A stretch of DNA of 64,000 nt from Cloacibacterium normanense (GTDB lineage: Bacteria > Bacteroidota > Bacteroidia > Flavobacteriales > Weeksellaceae), in the NCBI RefSeq assembly GCF_003860565.1, contig NZ_CP034157.1, forward strand, positions 2,356,001-2,420,000, read 5' to 3'. This document shows, piece after piece, positions 50,425-59,321 of this stretch; position 1 is the first letter of the stretch; each line of letters opens with the position of its first letter. Under the pieces are notes generated by a model. The model had not been told where the DNA came from. It saw only the letters and a list, made by a program, of their open reading frames with translations, and ran no database searches. Made by a program: the position numbers and the translations under genes.

Positions 50425-50610
50425 TTGCTGGATGATGGAAGTCAGAAGATGGAAGTTTTAAAAATTATCTTTGAAATCCAAACACCTGACATATCAAATA
50501 AAGCACTGAAAATCAATTTAAAATATTAAAATTCATTCGATTTCTGAAACAAGAATTCAGACCAATAAAAGTCTAAAATCTTGAATCTAAAATCTCAAAT
50601 CTTATATCAT

Positions 50611-51981
50611 TTGGAAGAATTTTTTGAAAATGAGCTTGCTAAAAAGTTCGAAGACATGATAGAAAATAACGAACAATTCTACTTTGACACAGAAGAAGTA
50701 GAAGACATTGTTATTTTTTATTTAGAAATGGGAGACATTAATTTTGCAGAAATGGCTGTGAATTATGGCTTAAATCTTCATCCTAACTCTATCGAACTGA
50801 AAGTTAAGCAATTAGAAGTCTTTTTAGAACTTGAAAAATATGTTCAAGCTCGTCAATTAATTGAAGAGTTGAAACCTTCATGTTCAGAAAGCACCGACTT
50901 TTTGGTTTGTTGTGCCAAATATTATTCTAACAACGGAAATCCTAGAAAATCAATAGAATTTTGTGAAAAAGCATTAGAACTTGAAGAAGAAGAAAGCTTC
51001 TTACATAATTTCATTGCAGATGAATATTACAATCTTCAAGACCCTTTTAATGCATTGAAAAACTATAAATTAGCATTAAAACACGATCCTCAAGATGAGT
51101 ATGCACTAGAAAGTGCGATGATGTGTTATGGCGAAATGACTCGTCATGCTGAAGCAGAAGAATTTTTGCAAAATTATATCAATCAGTTTCCTTTTTCAGA
51201 AACCGCTTGGTTTGAGATGGGACAATTCTATTTCAACCGAAAAAACTACGAAAAAGCAATTCAGTCTTTTGATTATCTATTAGCGATTAATTCTGATGCA
51301 GCTGGAGTTTATGCCAATAAAGCAGCGTGTTATGAAGCGATGGAACAATGGGAAAAAGCGATTGAGGTTTACGAAGAACAGCTTGAATTAGAATATACCA
51401 AAGCTTTTACTTTTTACAAAATTGGATTGTGCTACAAAGCTGCCAAAAAAAATATGGAAGCGCTTCGTGCTTTTCAGAAATCTTTAAGAGAAGACCCACA
51501 GTTTTATCTTTCGATGATGGAGCAGAGCGATCTTTATTTGGAAATGGGAAGCATGAAAGAAGCTTTACACTTTGCTAAAGAAGCAGTAGCGCTGAATGAA
51601 AATAACCTAGAATTTCAGAAGAAATTAGCCTTTCTTTACATAGATTCTGGCAGATTCGAAGAATCTCTTTCTTGTCTTAAAAAATTAGTAGATGTAGAGC
51701 CAAAAAGATTTTATAATTGGTACGCATACAGCGAAGTAATTATGCTTATCGGCGAATATGAAGACGCAATTACTGTTTTAGAACAAGCTACCAAAATTCA
51801 CCAGAGAGCAGAATTGTATTATCAGCTCAGCAATTCTTATCTTCACTTAAATGATGAAGAAAACGGACAAAAAGCTTTGCAAAAAGCCCTAGAACTAGAC
51901 GAAAGTCTTTCGAACGATATGCAAGAAAAATATCCTTTTATTAAGGAGCAAATTTCTAAAGAAAAGAGTAAAAATAAATAG
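50611..51981 (+). CDS. Tetratricopeptide repeat protein
   Basis: An all-helical protein of about 456 residues with roughly eleven TPR units, for example ESFLHNFIADEYYNLQDPFNALKNYKLALKHDP and AGVYANKAACYEAMEQWEKAIEVYEEQLEL. There is no signal peptide. The start is uncertain: TTG at 50611 (LEEFFENELAKKFEDM) is preferred because the sequence before it consists of short TCTAAAATC-type repeats typical of spacer DNA. A TTG at 50581 would add ten residues. The first ATG (M26 of the longer form) is too far in. Likely a scaffold protein; partner unknown. Its terminator is split by an IS element. Confidence 0.85.
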   Translation: MEEFFENELAKKFEDMIENNEQFYFDTEEVEDIVIFYLEMGDINFAEMAVNYGLNLHPNSIELKVKQLEVFLELEKYVQARQLIEELKPSCSESTDFLVCCAKYYSNNGNPRKSIEFCEKALELEEEESFLHNFIADEYYNLQDPFNALKNYKLALKHDPQDEYALESAMMCYGEMTRHAEAEEFLQNYINQFPFSETAWFEMGQFYFNRKNYEKAIQSFDYLLAINSDAAGVYANKAACYEAMEQWEKAIEVYEEQLELEYTKAFTFYKIGLCYKAAKKNMEALRAFQKSLREDPQFYLSMMEQSDLYLEMGSMKEALHFAKEAVALNENNLEFQKKLAFLYIDSGRFEESLSCLKKLVDVEPKRFYNWYAYSEVIMLIGEYEDAITVLEQATKIHQRAELYYQLSNSYLHLNDEENGQKALQKALELDESLSNDMQEKYPFIKEQISKEKSKNK

Positions 51982-52039
51982 CAAATCCCGAGAAATGGAC
52001 TGCCCCCAAAAAGTTAGACACTTTTTAGGGGTATTTTTT

Positions 52040-52564
52040 ATGGGAAAAAGTAAATATTCAGTAGACTTTAAATTAAAAGCTATAAAGAGATATCACAAAG
52101 GGGACATTGGAACAGACGATTTAGGAAAACGCATTGGAGTTTGTGGTTCCTTGGTTCGTAAATGGATAAAATTTTATGAACTTTATGGAGTTTCAGGACT
52201 TGTTCGGCTTTCCAATACGCATTACACAAAAGATTTTAAATTAAAGATTTTATCAGTAATTGAGAAAGAGAATTTAAGTTTAAAAGAAGCGTCGAGAAGG
52301 TTTAATATTCCTGCGGAGTCCAGTATTCTTAGTTGGCAGCGTAATTACAAAAAAAATGGTATTTTAGGTTTAGAAAACAGACCCAGAGGAAGACCTAAAA
52401 CCATGAGTAATTACAAGCGAAAAAAAAAGAAAACAGGCAAACCCTTAACAAGGGAGGAAAAACTGTTGGAGAGGATTTATTATTTAGAAGCCGAGAACGC
52501 CATTTTAAAAAAGTTAGACGCCTTAATTCAGGAAAGGAAAAATCCAAAGCCATCGAAGAGTTAA
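52040..52564 (+). CDS. IS3-family transposase OrfA (double helix-turn-helix)
   Basis: A 174-residue DNA-binding product from the ATG at 52040 (MGKSKYSVDFKLKAIKRYH). An earlier in-frame ATG at 51995 overlaps the IS end and is rejected. Two HTH segments are visible: YSVDFKLKAIKRYHKGDIGTDDLGKRIGVCGSLVRKWIKFYELYG and YTKDFKLKILSVIEKENLSLKEASRRFNIPAESSILSWQRNYKK. A basic linker and a leucine-rich helix follow (LTREEKLLERIYYLEAENAILKKLDAL). The frameshift heptamer lies in that helix, and the OrfAB fusion would have about 451 residues. Confidence 0.92.
   Translation: MGKSKYSVDFKLKAIKRYHKGDIGTDDLGKRIGVCGSLVRKWIKFYELYGVSGLVRLSNTHYTKDFKLKILSVIEKENLSLKEASRRFNIPAESSILSWQRNYKKNGILGLENRPRGRPKTMSNYKRKKKKTGKPLTREEKLLERIYYLEAENAILKKLDALIQERKNPKPSKS
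52507..52513 (+). promoter_or_regulatory. -1 programmed ribosomal frameshift site (A AAA AAG)
   Basis: The heptamer is in phase with OrfA (TTA AAA AAG). Moving back one base gives GTT AGA CGC..., open for 31 codons up to the OrfB ATG and on to its end. Confidence 0.86.
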
Positions 52565-52605
52565 GGCAGGACTTTGATTTAGCAGTACTGCTGCATTGTA
52601 CATCG

Positions 52606-53394
52606 ATGGCAAGAAGCAGTTTTTATTACTATCAAAAACGCTTTCAAATGAAAGATAAATATGCGGAAATAAAAGAAATGATTAATCAGATTTATCATCG
52701 TCACAAAGGAAGGTTGGGCTATAGAAGAATTACTTTGCTTTTGAAAGAAAAAGGAATTTTGATTAATCACAAAACTGTTTTACGACTTATGAAAACATTA
52801 GGATTAAAGAGTATTATCCGAGTGAAGAAATATAAATCTTACAAGGGAGAGCAAGGGAAAATTGCGCCCAATGTTCTACAGAGGAATTTCAAATCGGACA
52901 CTCCTAATCAGAAATGGGCAACCGATGTTACAGAGTTTAATGTATCGGGTAATAAACTTTACCTATCTCCAATCATCGATTTATTTAATGGTGAAATTGT
53001 CAGTTTTGACTTATCTGAAAGACCTGTGTTTAGCCAAATCATCAGAATGCTAAAGAAATCATTCAGAAAAGTAAAATCTACACAAAACATCATTCTACAT
53101 TCTGATCAAGGTTGGCAATATCAAATGAAACATTACCAAAACTTGTTAAAAGAAAAAGGTATTATTCAAAGTATGTCCCGAAAAGGAAACTGTTTGGACA
53201 ATGCGGTGATAGAAAACTTTTTTGGAACGATAAAATCAGAAATGTTTTATACCAGAAAGTTTGGTTCCATTCAGGAACTTAAGATCGAAATAGTGAAGTA
53301 CATTCACTATTACAACAATGATAGAATAAGACTCAATCTCAAAGGAAAGAGTCCGGTACAGTACCGAACTCTTTCCTTTGAGAATATTGTTTAA
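52606..53394 (+). CDS. IS3-family transposase OrfB (DDE integrase)
   Basis: A 262-residue catalytic half read alone from the ATG, but the frame is open back to the heptamer at 52513, so OrfAB fusion is the probable active enzyme. The HTH_21-like part is MINQIYHRHKGRLGYRRITLLLKEKG. The DDE residues lie in KWATDVTEFNV, ILHSDQGWQYQMKHY and CLDNAVIENFFGTIKSEMFY. The stop codon is 28 bases before the IS right end. Confidence 0.93.
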   Translation: MARSSFYYYQKRFQMKDKYAEIKEMINQIYHRHKGRLGYRRITLLLKEKGILINHKTVLRLMKTLGLKSIIRVKKYKSYKGEQGKIAPNVLQRNFKSDTPNQKWATDVTEFNVSGNKLYLSPIIDLFNGEIVSFDLSERPVFSQIIRMLKKSFRKVKSTQNIILHSDQGWQYQMKHYQNLLKEKGIIQSMSRKGNCLDNAVIENFFGTIKSEMFYTRKFGSIQELKIEIVKYIHYYNNDRIRLNLKGKSPVQYRTLSFENIV

Positions 53395-53439
53395 TTTTGT
53401 CTAAACTTTTGGGTGCAGTCTAAAATTCTTGGGATTTTT

Positions 53440-54705
53440 TTATTTATAATTCTGTTCTAAAAACCAAAAGAACTCTTCCATTCTATACACATTATTCGCG
53501 ACTAAGAAAACGAATAAAATTCCTAGAAAAACCGTCAGAAAAGAAAGCATTTTTGGAGAGTTTTTATACCCGAAAAATAACCAACCCAACATCATTGGAA
53601 CTACAAAAATGAAATGTCCGCCGTAAATATAAGAAGTGTGTAACCCAAATTTCAACACGCAGTGAATAATGATATCTACGAAAAATGAAAGTATTAAAAT
53701 CTGCACGAATTTGTTTTTGAAATTTTTAAAATAACTCCAAAAAACAAGAACCAGAACTGCGCCAACGAAAATATACGGAGCTACAGATGTGAAAACATCC
53801 ATAAATAGCGCGTTGTAGTGAAATCCTTTTTTATTGTGATAATCTCTCACCACGAAATTAGAAAAAATCATATTTCCCCCGAAAAACCAAGACGAAATCA
53901 TATCCCAAAGTGGCGTAACTTTCGGTTTTGAGAATTTCTCGTATTGTTCACCTGTTTTAGTGAAAATCCTCATGTAATCCCAATCTAATCGGTATAAAAA
54001 TAACAACACGAAAACCGCTGCCGAAATCACAACTCTAATCGCGGCATTGAAAAAGTTTTTAAAATTCTTGAATAAGCCTTTCTCAAAAAGGATAGGAATG
54101 TAGACTTTTACAATATTCGTAATGGTTAAACCGCCTACTAAAACCGAAGCAAAAGTGAGCGGAAATAGAGAAATTTTCTTTTCTTTTTTGAGTTTTGCCG
54201 CTGCATAATAATTAAAAGCTACCAAAAACAGCAAAGTATAAGTATAAGTTTCTGGCGTGAACGAAAGCAGAATTGGAGTGGTGAAAAACGCGAAGAAAAA
54301 TATAATTAAAACATTGATTTTCAATGGAATTCTCACAATATTTCTTAAATATTTGAATAATTGAACCAAAGCCAAACTCACGGCAAAATTACTGCACGAA
54401 GCCAAAACCAAACGGAAAATTTCGTTCTTTTTACCATCCGAAATCCAAAGTGCAAATTCTCTGATAAAATCGAAGAAATAATTAGAAAGCGGATGTCTCT
54501 CGAAACCACCACCTGTCATCACAATCGAACGATTATCAAAACTGAAATATGCATCCCAAGGAATTCTATCGTCAAATATAATTCTGTAATTCAGGGCGAT
54601 ATAGCTTCCTAAAATTCCGTAAGAAGTAAGAAAAATGATGAACAAAATCCATTCAATCCCATTGCTTGGAAAAATGAGTTTTAAAGTGTCTTTGAATTTT
54701 TTCAA
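53440..54705 (-). CDS. Polytopic membrane protein, possible GT-C-type glycosyltransferase
   Basis: About 421 residues with around ten hydrophobic segments. The large first loop has acidic and aromatic residues (NYRIIFDDRIPWDAYFSFDN and GGGFERHPLSNYFFDF), the arrangement of GT-C glycosyltransferases that use polyprenyl-phosphate sugars. A DUF6080-type family is a possible match from memory, not certain. No ATG precedes the first membrane segment; TTG at 54705 is chosen because a promoter element (54721-54728) overlaps the other TTG at 54723, which would add six residues. Confidence 0.7.
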   Translation of the reverse strand: MKKFKDTLKLIFPSNGIEWILFIIFLTSYGILGSYIALNYRIIFDDRIPWDAYFSFDNRSIVMTGGGFERHPLSNYFFDFIREFALWISDGKKNEIFRLVLASCSNFAVSLALVQLFKYLRNIVRIPLKINVLIIFFFAFFTTPILLSFTPETYTYTLLFLVAFNYYAAAKLKKEKKISLFPLTFASVLVGGLTITNIVKVYIPILFEKGLFKNFKNFFNAAIRVVISAAVFVLLFLYRLDWDYMRIFTKTGEQYEKFSKPKVTPLWDMISSWFFGGNMIFSNFVVRDYHNKKGFHYNALFMDVFTSVAPYIFVGAVLVLVFWSYFKNFKNKFVQILILSFFVDIIIHCVLKFGLHTSYIYGGHFIFVVPMMLGWLFFGYKNSPKMLSFLTVFLGILFVFLVANNVYRMEEFFWFLEQNYK

Positions 54706-54720
54706 GGATAATTTTTTTTG

Positions 54721-54728
54721 CAAAAATA
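54721..54728 (-). promoter_or_regulatory. -7 promoter element of the GT-C-like membrane protein gene
   Basis: Minus-strand TATTTTTG matches TAnnTTTG. It overlaps a possible TTG start at 54723, which supports the downstream TTG at 54705. Confidence 0.5.
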
Positions 54729-54735
54729 ATTTATT

Positions 54736-54868
54736 TTAACCACAAAAGAGACAAAAGATAAAAGACGTTTTTAAGTTATTCAATAGTAAAAAAAGCTAAA
54801 AACCCTTCCTTTTTGTACTTTTAAAATTCTTTTTTTTCAAACTATTCTTTTGTCTCTTTTGTGGTTAA
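54736..54868. repeat. 133-base element with perfect 23-base inverted ends
   Basis: The left arm starts TTAACCACAAAAGAGACAAA (54736-54758); the right arm (54846-54868) is its exact complement. The 87-base interior is AT-rich. It fills the gap between selO and the membrane-protein gene and resembles the other long inverted repeats of this window in form, not in sequence. Possibly a small non-autonomous mobile element. Confidence 0.75.
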
Positions 54869-54872
54869 ATTC

Positions 54873-56417
54873 TTAGGAAGAACAAGAAAGCGAACTACAG
54901 CCAACTACGCCTTCATATTTTTCTGGTCTTTTTACAGAAAATTCTGGGTAGATTTCTTCGTAAGGTTTTTGCAAAGCATTCCAAAGTTTGTCAAAAAGTT
55001 CTGTTTTACCTTCTTCCATTTCTGCAATGCAATCATATAATAAATAGTTTCTCAAGACAAATTTAGGATTGACTTTTTGCATGATTTTTCGGCTTTCTTC
55101 TTTGGAAATTTGATTGTAAGAAAGTCTTTGTTTGTAATTTTCAACAAATTCAATCAGCAAAGTTTCTTGTTCTTTATTCAAGTTTTGATAGAAAGATTTT
55201 TTGAAATGTTCAACGATATCTGTACCTTCTTCAAGGCTTTCTAACAGATTGAAAAACAAAGTATAGTCTGTAGAAATTTCTTCCATCAATTTTTGCCAAG
55301 AAGTAAAGAAATCAGCATCATATCTTTCTAATTTTTCGAACCCGAATTTCTTCGCCATCATTTCATCATGCTTTTTCCAAAACATTTCACTGTAATCAAT
55401 TAAGATTTTTTCCAGCGCAGCTTCATCTTTAATTAAAGGGAAAAGTGCATTCGCTAATTGAATTAAATTCCAATGAGCAATGTGCGCTTGTTTACCAAAA
55501 GCGTATCTTCTTCCTGGTAAATCAGTTGTATTGGAAGTAAAATTCAGATTATATTCATCTAAAAATGAAAATGGGCCGTAATCTATCGTATTTCCAATAA
55601 TGCTCATGTTATCGGTATTCATTACGCCATGAGTAAATCCTACTCTAATCCATTCTACAATCATATCGGCGGTTTTTTCGCCCACTTTTTTGAAAAATTC
55701 CAGATATTTCTCTGTCGAATTTTTATCAATTTCAGGGAAATAATTTTCGATGGTAAAATCTGCGAGTTTTTGTAAAGTATCGAGTTCATTTCTTGCTGCT
55801 AACAACTCAAAATGCCCAAAACGAAGAAACGTTTCCGAAGTTCTAATAATCACCGCTCCTTGCTCGAAATCTACATTTCCGTTATACATGATATCTCGTG
55901 CCACTTTTTCTCCAGAAAGCGAAAGAGAAAGCGCTCTTGTAGTAGGAATTCCCAAGTGAAACATGGCTTCACTCATGAGATATTCTCTGATAGATGAACG
56001 CAAAACAGCTCTTCCATCTGCATGACGAGAGTATGGAGTCGCTCCAGCTCCTTTCCACTGAATTTCTGTAAAATTCCCGTTAGAATTTTCTATTTCTCCG
56101 GCATAAATGGCTCTTCCATCACCTAATTGACCAGCCCATTGTCCGAACTGATGACCTGCATAAGCGGTAGAAAAAGTTTTCACATTTTCTGGAAGTTTGG
56201 TAGCATTCAAAAAATCTGTATCCTCTTGGTTTTCAATTTTTCCAAAGCCTATTTCTTCGGATAAATTTTCGTTAAAGTGCAATAACTGTGCTTTTTTGAA
56301 TCCATAAATGTCGGTAAGTGCAAAAAAGAAATTGGGCGTTTGTCTTTGTACAGGATTTCCTGAAAAATCTCCTGGAAAAAGGTCAAAATATCTCTGTGTG
56401 ATTTTATCTAAATTCAT
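54873..56417 (-). CDS. selO: Protein adenylyltransferase SelO (YdiU family)
   Basis: A 514-residue pseudokinase-fold enzyme. Members of this family transfer AMP to Ser, Thr or Tyr of proteins, in E. coli in connection with redox stress. Signatures are NFFFALTDIYGFKKAQLL, FSTAYAGHQFGQWAGQLGDGRAIYAGEI, WKGAGATPYSRHADGRAVLRSSIREYLMSEAMFHLGIPTTRA, HGVMNTDNMSIIGNTIDYGPFSFLD and the C-terminal cysteine cluster GCSSLSCSS. Animal SelO has selenocysteine near the end; here that region has Ser and Cys. A TAGCTTTG element 5 bases before the ATG suggests an almost leaderless mRNA. Confidence 0.96.
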   Translation of the reverse strand: MNLDKITQRYFDLFPGDFSGNPVQRQTPNFFFALTDIYGFKKAQLLHFNENLSEEIGFGKIENQEDTDFLNATKLPENVKTFSTAYAGHQFGQWAGQLGDGRAIYAGEIENSNGNFTEIQWKGAGATPYSRHADGRAVLRSSIREYLMSEAMFHLGIPTTRALSLSLSGEKVARDIMYNGNVDFEQGAVIIRTSETFLRFGHFELLAARNELDTLQKLADFTIENYFPEIDKNSTEKYLEFFKKVGEKTADMIVEWIRVGFTHGVMNTDNMSIIGNTIDYGPFSFLDEYNLNFTSNTTDLPGRRYAFGKQAHIAHWNLIQLANALFPLIKDEAALEKILIDYSEMFWKKHDEMMAKKFGFEKLERYDADFFTSWQKLMEEISTDYTLFFNLLESLEEGTDIVEHFKKSFYQNLNKEQETLLIEFVENYKQRLSYNQISKEESRKIMQKVNPKFVLRNYLLYDCIAEMEEGKTELFDKLWNALQKPYEEIYPEFSVKRPEKYEGVVGCSSLSCSS

Positions 56418-56421
56418 TTTG

Positions 56422-56429
56422 CAAAGCTA
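56422..56429 (-). promoter_or_regulatory. -7 promoter element of selO
   Basis: Minus-strand TAGCTTTG matches TAnnTTTG and ends 4 bases before the ATG at 56417. Confidence 0.45.
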
Positions 56430-56442
56430 AATGATTTTCAAG

Positions 56443-56475
56443 AAAAAACCGCTTCAAATAAGATTGAAACGGTTT
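56443..56475 (-). terminator. Terminator of the ricT-gldH-PBP1A operon
   Basis: Minus strand AAACCGTTTCAA pairs with TTGAAGCGGTTT (one U-G pair), followed by T residues, just after the PBP1A stop. Confidence 0.87.
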
Positions 56476-56482
56476 ATGAGTT

Positions 56483-58846
56483 TTATTGATTGAAATCTAC
56501 TTCGTCTTTGTTCAGATTTTCGTTGAGATTTTCTTCTTTTGGTTTGTTGTTTTTAGGCTGATTGTCTTTCGGTTTAGGATTTTTGATTTGGTCAATGGTT
56601 TGTAAACCTCCATCGTCACCATAACCTCCCAATCCTTGTAAATCTGCACAATCACCCGTCCAATTAGAAGGTTTGGCAAATTTATCATCTGGTGTAATCC
56701 CGAGTTCTTTATCTGCCCAAATTTTCTTCATGAAAATTCCCCAAATTGGCAATGCCATTCTCGCACCTTGACCTTCACCTGTACTAAAGAAGTGTGTTGC
56801 TCTATCTTCCCAGCCTACCCAAACTCCAGTTGCTAGATTAGGCGTAATTCCCATGAACCAACCATCTGAGTTATTCTGAGTAGTACCTGTTTTACCAGCA
56901 ATTTCTACAGTTTCTGGAATTCCCATTCTTCTTAGTTCACCAGAAGCTGTACCGAATCTTGTAACGCCTTTCATTAAATCTATCATGGTATAAGCGTACA
57001 TTTCGTTCATGACTTCTTTGGTTTCGTTTTTCACTTCTTTAATTACTCTACCATTAGCATCTTCTATACGCCAAACCATTTCTGGTTTTATGTAATTTCC
57101 AAAATTTGCAAAAGAACTGTAAGCTCCCAACATTTCGTAAATGGTAATATCAGAAGAACCTAGAGCGATTGCATATTCATTTGGCATTTCTTCTGTTACT
57201 CCTAAATCTCTAGCCAATTGGATTACTTTTTTAGGACTTACAGATTCTATTAATCTTACCGCAACAGGGTTTTTAGAATGTGCTAAAGCATCTCTCAAAG
57301 TAAGATTACCACCTTTACCTTCTACTACCCAATCTCCTTTAGTATAAGTAGCATTAGAAACGGTAGAGCAAGGAGTCATTCCTAAATTCATAATCGCAGT
57401 AGCATAAACAAAAGGTTTAAATGTAGAACCTACTTGTCTTTTTCCTTGTTTTACGTGGTCATATTGAAAATGTTTCCAATCGATTCCTCCTACCCAAGCT
57501 TTGATATCACCAGTTGCAGGTTCCATAGACATTAATCCAGCTTGTGCAATTTGCTTGTGGTATCTGATAGAATCATACGGAGACATTTCGGTTTCTTTTT
57601 CTCCTTCCCAAGTAAAGATGGTGGTTTTGGTAGGTGTTTTGAAATCCATCATAATAGAATCTTCTGAAACTCCTTCTGCAGCCAATTGTTTATATCTGCC
57701 AGTTCTTTTCATAGCAGCTAGCATAATATCATCTATTTGCTTTTTCTTCAAGAAATAGAAAGGTCTATTAGGATTTCTGCGTTGTTCTGAATCAAAACTT
57801 TTCTGAAGATTGGTCATGTGTTCCTTAATGGCTTCTTCTGCATATTTCTGCATTTTAGAATCTAAGGTTACAAAGATTTTAAGACCATCTCTGTAAATAT
57901 TTACATCTTTACCGGTCTCTTTTTCGTATTCTTCTAAATAGCTATTAATTTCTTTTCTCAAATAATGCTTATAATAAGCAGAATATCCTTCGTCTACAGA
58001 TTCTACAGGATGGAAATCTACTACGATAGGTTCAGCCACCACTTTATCATAAGTAGCTTGGTCTATATAGTTGGTTTTAAGCATTTGCTCTAGAACCACA
58101 TTTCTTCTTGCTTTTGCCTTTTCAGGATATTTTATCGGGTTATTTCTTACTGGATTTTCGAGCATTGCTACAAAAGTGGCTGCTTCTGAAAGCGTAAGTT
58201 CTTTGGTAGGTTTATTGAAATATATTCTAGAAGCGAGTTCTATTCCGTTTGCATTGTGCAAGAAATCAAACTTATTAAAATAGAGCGTGATGATTTCTTC
58301 TTTGGTATATCTTTTCTCCAAACTTACTGCAACAGACCATTCTTTTAGTTTTTGGAAAGCTCTTTGAAATTTATTTTGAGATGCTCCTTTAGTAAACAAT
58401 AATTTTGCCAACTGCTGAGAAATAGTAGATCCACCACCTCTTTTCCCACCATAAGCTACCGCTCTTGCAAAAGCTTGTAAATCAATTCCTGAGTGCTCAC
58501 GGAAACGTTCATCTTCTTTTGCCATTAATGCATACACCAAATGTGGTGGCAAATCTTTATAGGTAACCGGAATGGTTTTTTCTTTCTCAAATTTTCCTAA
58601 GGTAACTCCATCAGAAGAAATAATTTCTGAAGCTACGTAAATATCTGGATTTTCTAATTCATTTACATCTGGCATATCTCCCAAAAATCCTTGAGATACA
58701 GCAAAAAACAAAAATGCTGTTCCTAGAATTATTCCTCCTAAGCCAAGCCAAATGAATTTCACCCATTTTTTATAACCGAAGTTTTTTTGCTTTTTGGGTG
58801 GCAACGGAAAATTAAGTGTGCTGCCTTGTTTTACAGTTTTTTCCAT
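56483..58846 (-). CDS. mrcA: Bifunctional penicillin-binding protein 1A
   Basis: Class A PBP of 787 residues with a cytoplasmic N-terminus, one membrane segment (FIWLGLGGIILGTAFLFFAV), a GT51 glycosyltransferase domain and a transpeptidase domain. GT51 motifs are MAKEDERFREHSGID, GGSTISQQLAKLLFT and KRYTKEEIITLYFN. Transpeptidase motifs are STFK in VGSTFKPFVYA, SKN in AHSKNPVAVRL, and KTG in AGKTGTTQNNSDGWF. The C-terminal tail is low-complexity Lys/Asn/Pro/Glu. The symbol follows E. coli usage. It lies 7 bases after gldH and closes the operon. Confidence 0.95.
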   Translation of the reverse strand: MEKTVKQGSTLNFPLPPKKQKNFGYKKWVKFIWLGLGGIILGTAFLFFAVSQGFLGDMPDVNELENPDIYVASEIISSDGVTLGKFEKEKTIPVTYKDLPPHLVYALMAKEDERFREHSGIDLQAFARAVAYGGKRGGGSTISQQLAKLLFTKGASQNKFQRAFQKLKEWSVAVSLEKRYTKEEIITLYFNKFDFLHNANGIELASRIYFNKPTKELTLSEAATFVAMLENPVRNNPIKYPEKAKARRNVVLEQMLKTNYIDQATYDKVVAEPIVVDFHPVESVDEGYSAYYKHYLRKEINSYLEEYEKETGKDVNIYRDGLKIFVTLDSKMQKYAEEAIKEHMTNLQKSFDSEQRRNPNRPFYFLKKKQIDDIMLAAMKRTGRYKQLAAEGVSEDSIMMDFKTPTKTTIFTWEGEKETEMSPYDSIRYHKQIAQAGLMSMEPATGDIKAWVGGIDWKHFQYDHVKQGKRQVGSTFKPFVYATAIMNLGMTPCSTVSNATYTKGDWVVEGKGGNLTLRDALAHSKNPVAVRLIESVSPKKVIQLARDLGVTEEMPNEYAIALGSSDITIYEMLGAYSSFANFGNYIKPEMVWRIEDANGRVIKEVKNETKEVMNEMYAYTMIDLMKGVTRFGTASGELRRMGIPETVEIAGKTGTTQNNSDGWFMGITPNLATGVWVGWEDRATHFFSTGEGQGARMALPIWGIFMKKIWADKELGITPDDKFAKPSNWTGDCADLQGLGGYGDDGGLQTIDQIKNPKPKDNQPKNNKPKEENLNENLNKDEVDFNQ

Positions 58847-58853
58847 ATAATGA

Positions 58854-59321
58854 TTATGGTTGTGTTGAATTTTCTAATTTTACGCCCAAATCTTCAATTC
58901 CTACTAGACTATTGGTTCTCATTCCTTGTTTTACACCAATAATGTATTTTCCTTTTTTTGGAAATTTATATTGGTTTTTATATTGAAATAATATTTCTTT
59001 AGTCTCTCCAAAACCTTTTCCTAACCATTCTCCATTAGGTTTTGCCATGATGTAGTTAAGCGTATCTATTTTAAAATTTTTCTCATTTTCAGCTTTGAGG
59101 TAAGTAATTAAAAACAGGTTACTATAAGGATAATCGTTATTATTTCTTACAACAAATATAATGTTTTTAGGAGTGCTGGTATCTTCTATATTCATAGTGA
59201 ACAGCAGTTCCTTTTTCTTATCCCAAGTTCCGTTTACTTCATTCATAGAAACCACTTCATTATTATAGGAACATGAAATAAGCATTATAGAAACGAAAAA
59301 TATCTTAAAATATTTAATCAT
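58854..59321 (-). CDS. gldH: Gliding motility lipoprotein GldH
   Basis: A 155-residue lipoprotein with signal and lipobox (IFFVSIMLISC). The mature part has the family pattern NGTWDKKKELLFTMNIED, IIFVVRNNNDYPYSNLFLITYL and MAKPNGEWLGKGFGETKEILFQYKNQYKFPKKGKYIIGVKQGMR. GldH is required for gliding and type IX secretion-linked functions in Flavobacterium johnsoniae; many non-gliding relatives keep it. It overlaps ricT by 8 bases (ATGATTAA) and precedes PBP1A, an order found in other Flavobacteriia from memory. Confidence 0.93.
   Translation of the reverse strand: MIKYFKIFFVSIMLISCSYNNEVVSMNEVNGTWDKKKELLFTMNIEDTSTPKNIIFVVRNNNDYPYSNLFLITYLKAENEKNFKIDTLNYIMAKPNGEWLGKGFGETKEILFQYKNQYKFPKKGKYIIGVKQGMRTNSLVGIEDLGVKLENSTQP

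Larger units (their letters stand above)
51996..53422 (+). mobile_element. IS3-family insertion sequence, complete (1.43 kb)
   Basis: The ends are TGGACTGCCCCCAAAAAGTT on the left and, inverted, TAGACTGCACCCAAAAGTTT on the right; the repeats match at about 20 of 23 positions. A 3-base duplication AAA flanks the element (51993-51995 and 53423-53425), as expected for IS3 elements. Two open frames in -1 relation encode OrfA and OrfB with all catalytic residues intact. It is distinct from the element at 23026-24369. Confidence 0.93.
51970..53440 (+). terminator. Split terminator of the TPR gene (halves at about 51982-51995 and 53426-53440)
   Basis: The sequence left of the second IS is AAATCCCGAGAAA, and right of it, after the duplicated AAA, is TTCTTGGGATTTTTTT. 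Joined, they form a 10- to 12-bp stem (one G-U pair) with a T run. The IS has therefore inserted into the hairpin loop and disrupted termination. Confidence 0.8.

Noticed and set aside
50545-50610. Short TCTAAAATC repeats before the TPR gene as a regulatory array
   Set aside because: Only two loose copies, resembling AT-rich filler also present near 15370; no array structure.
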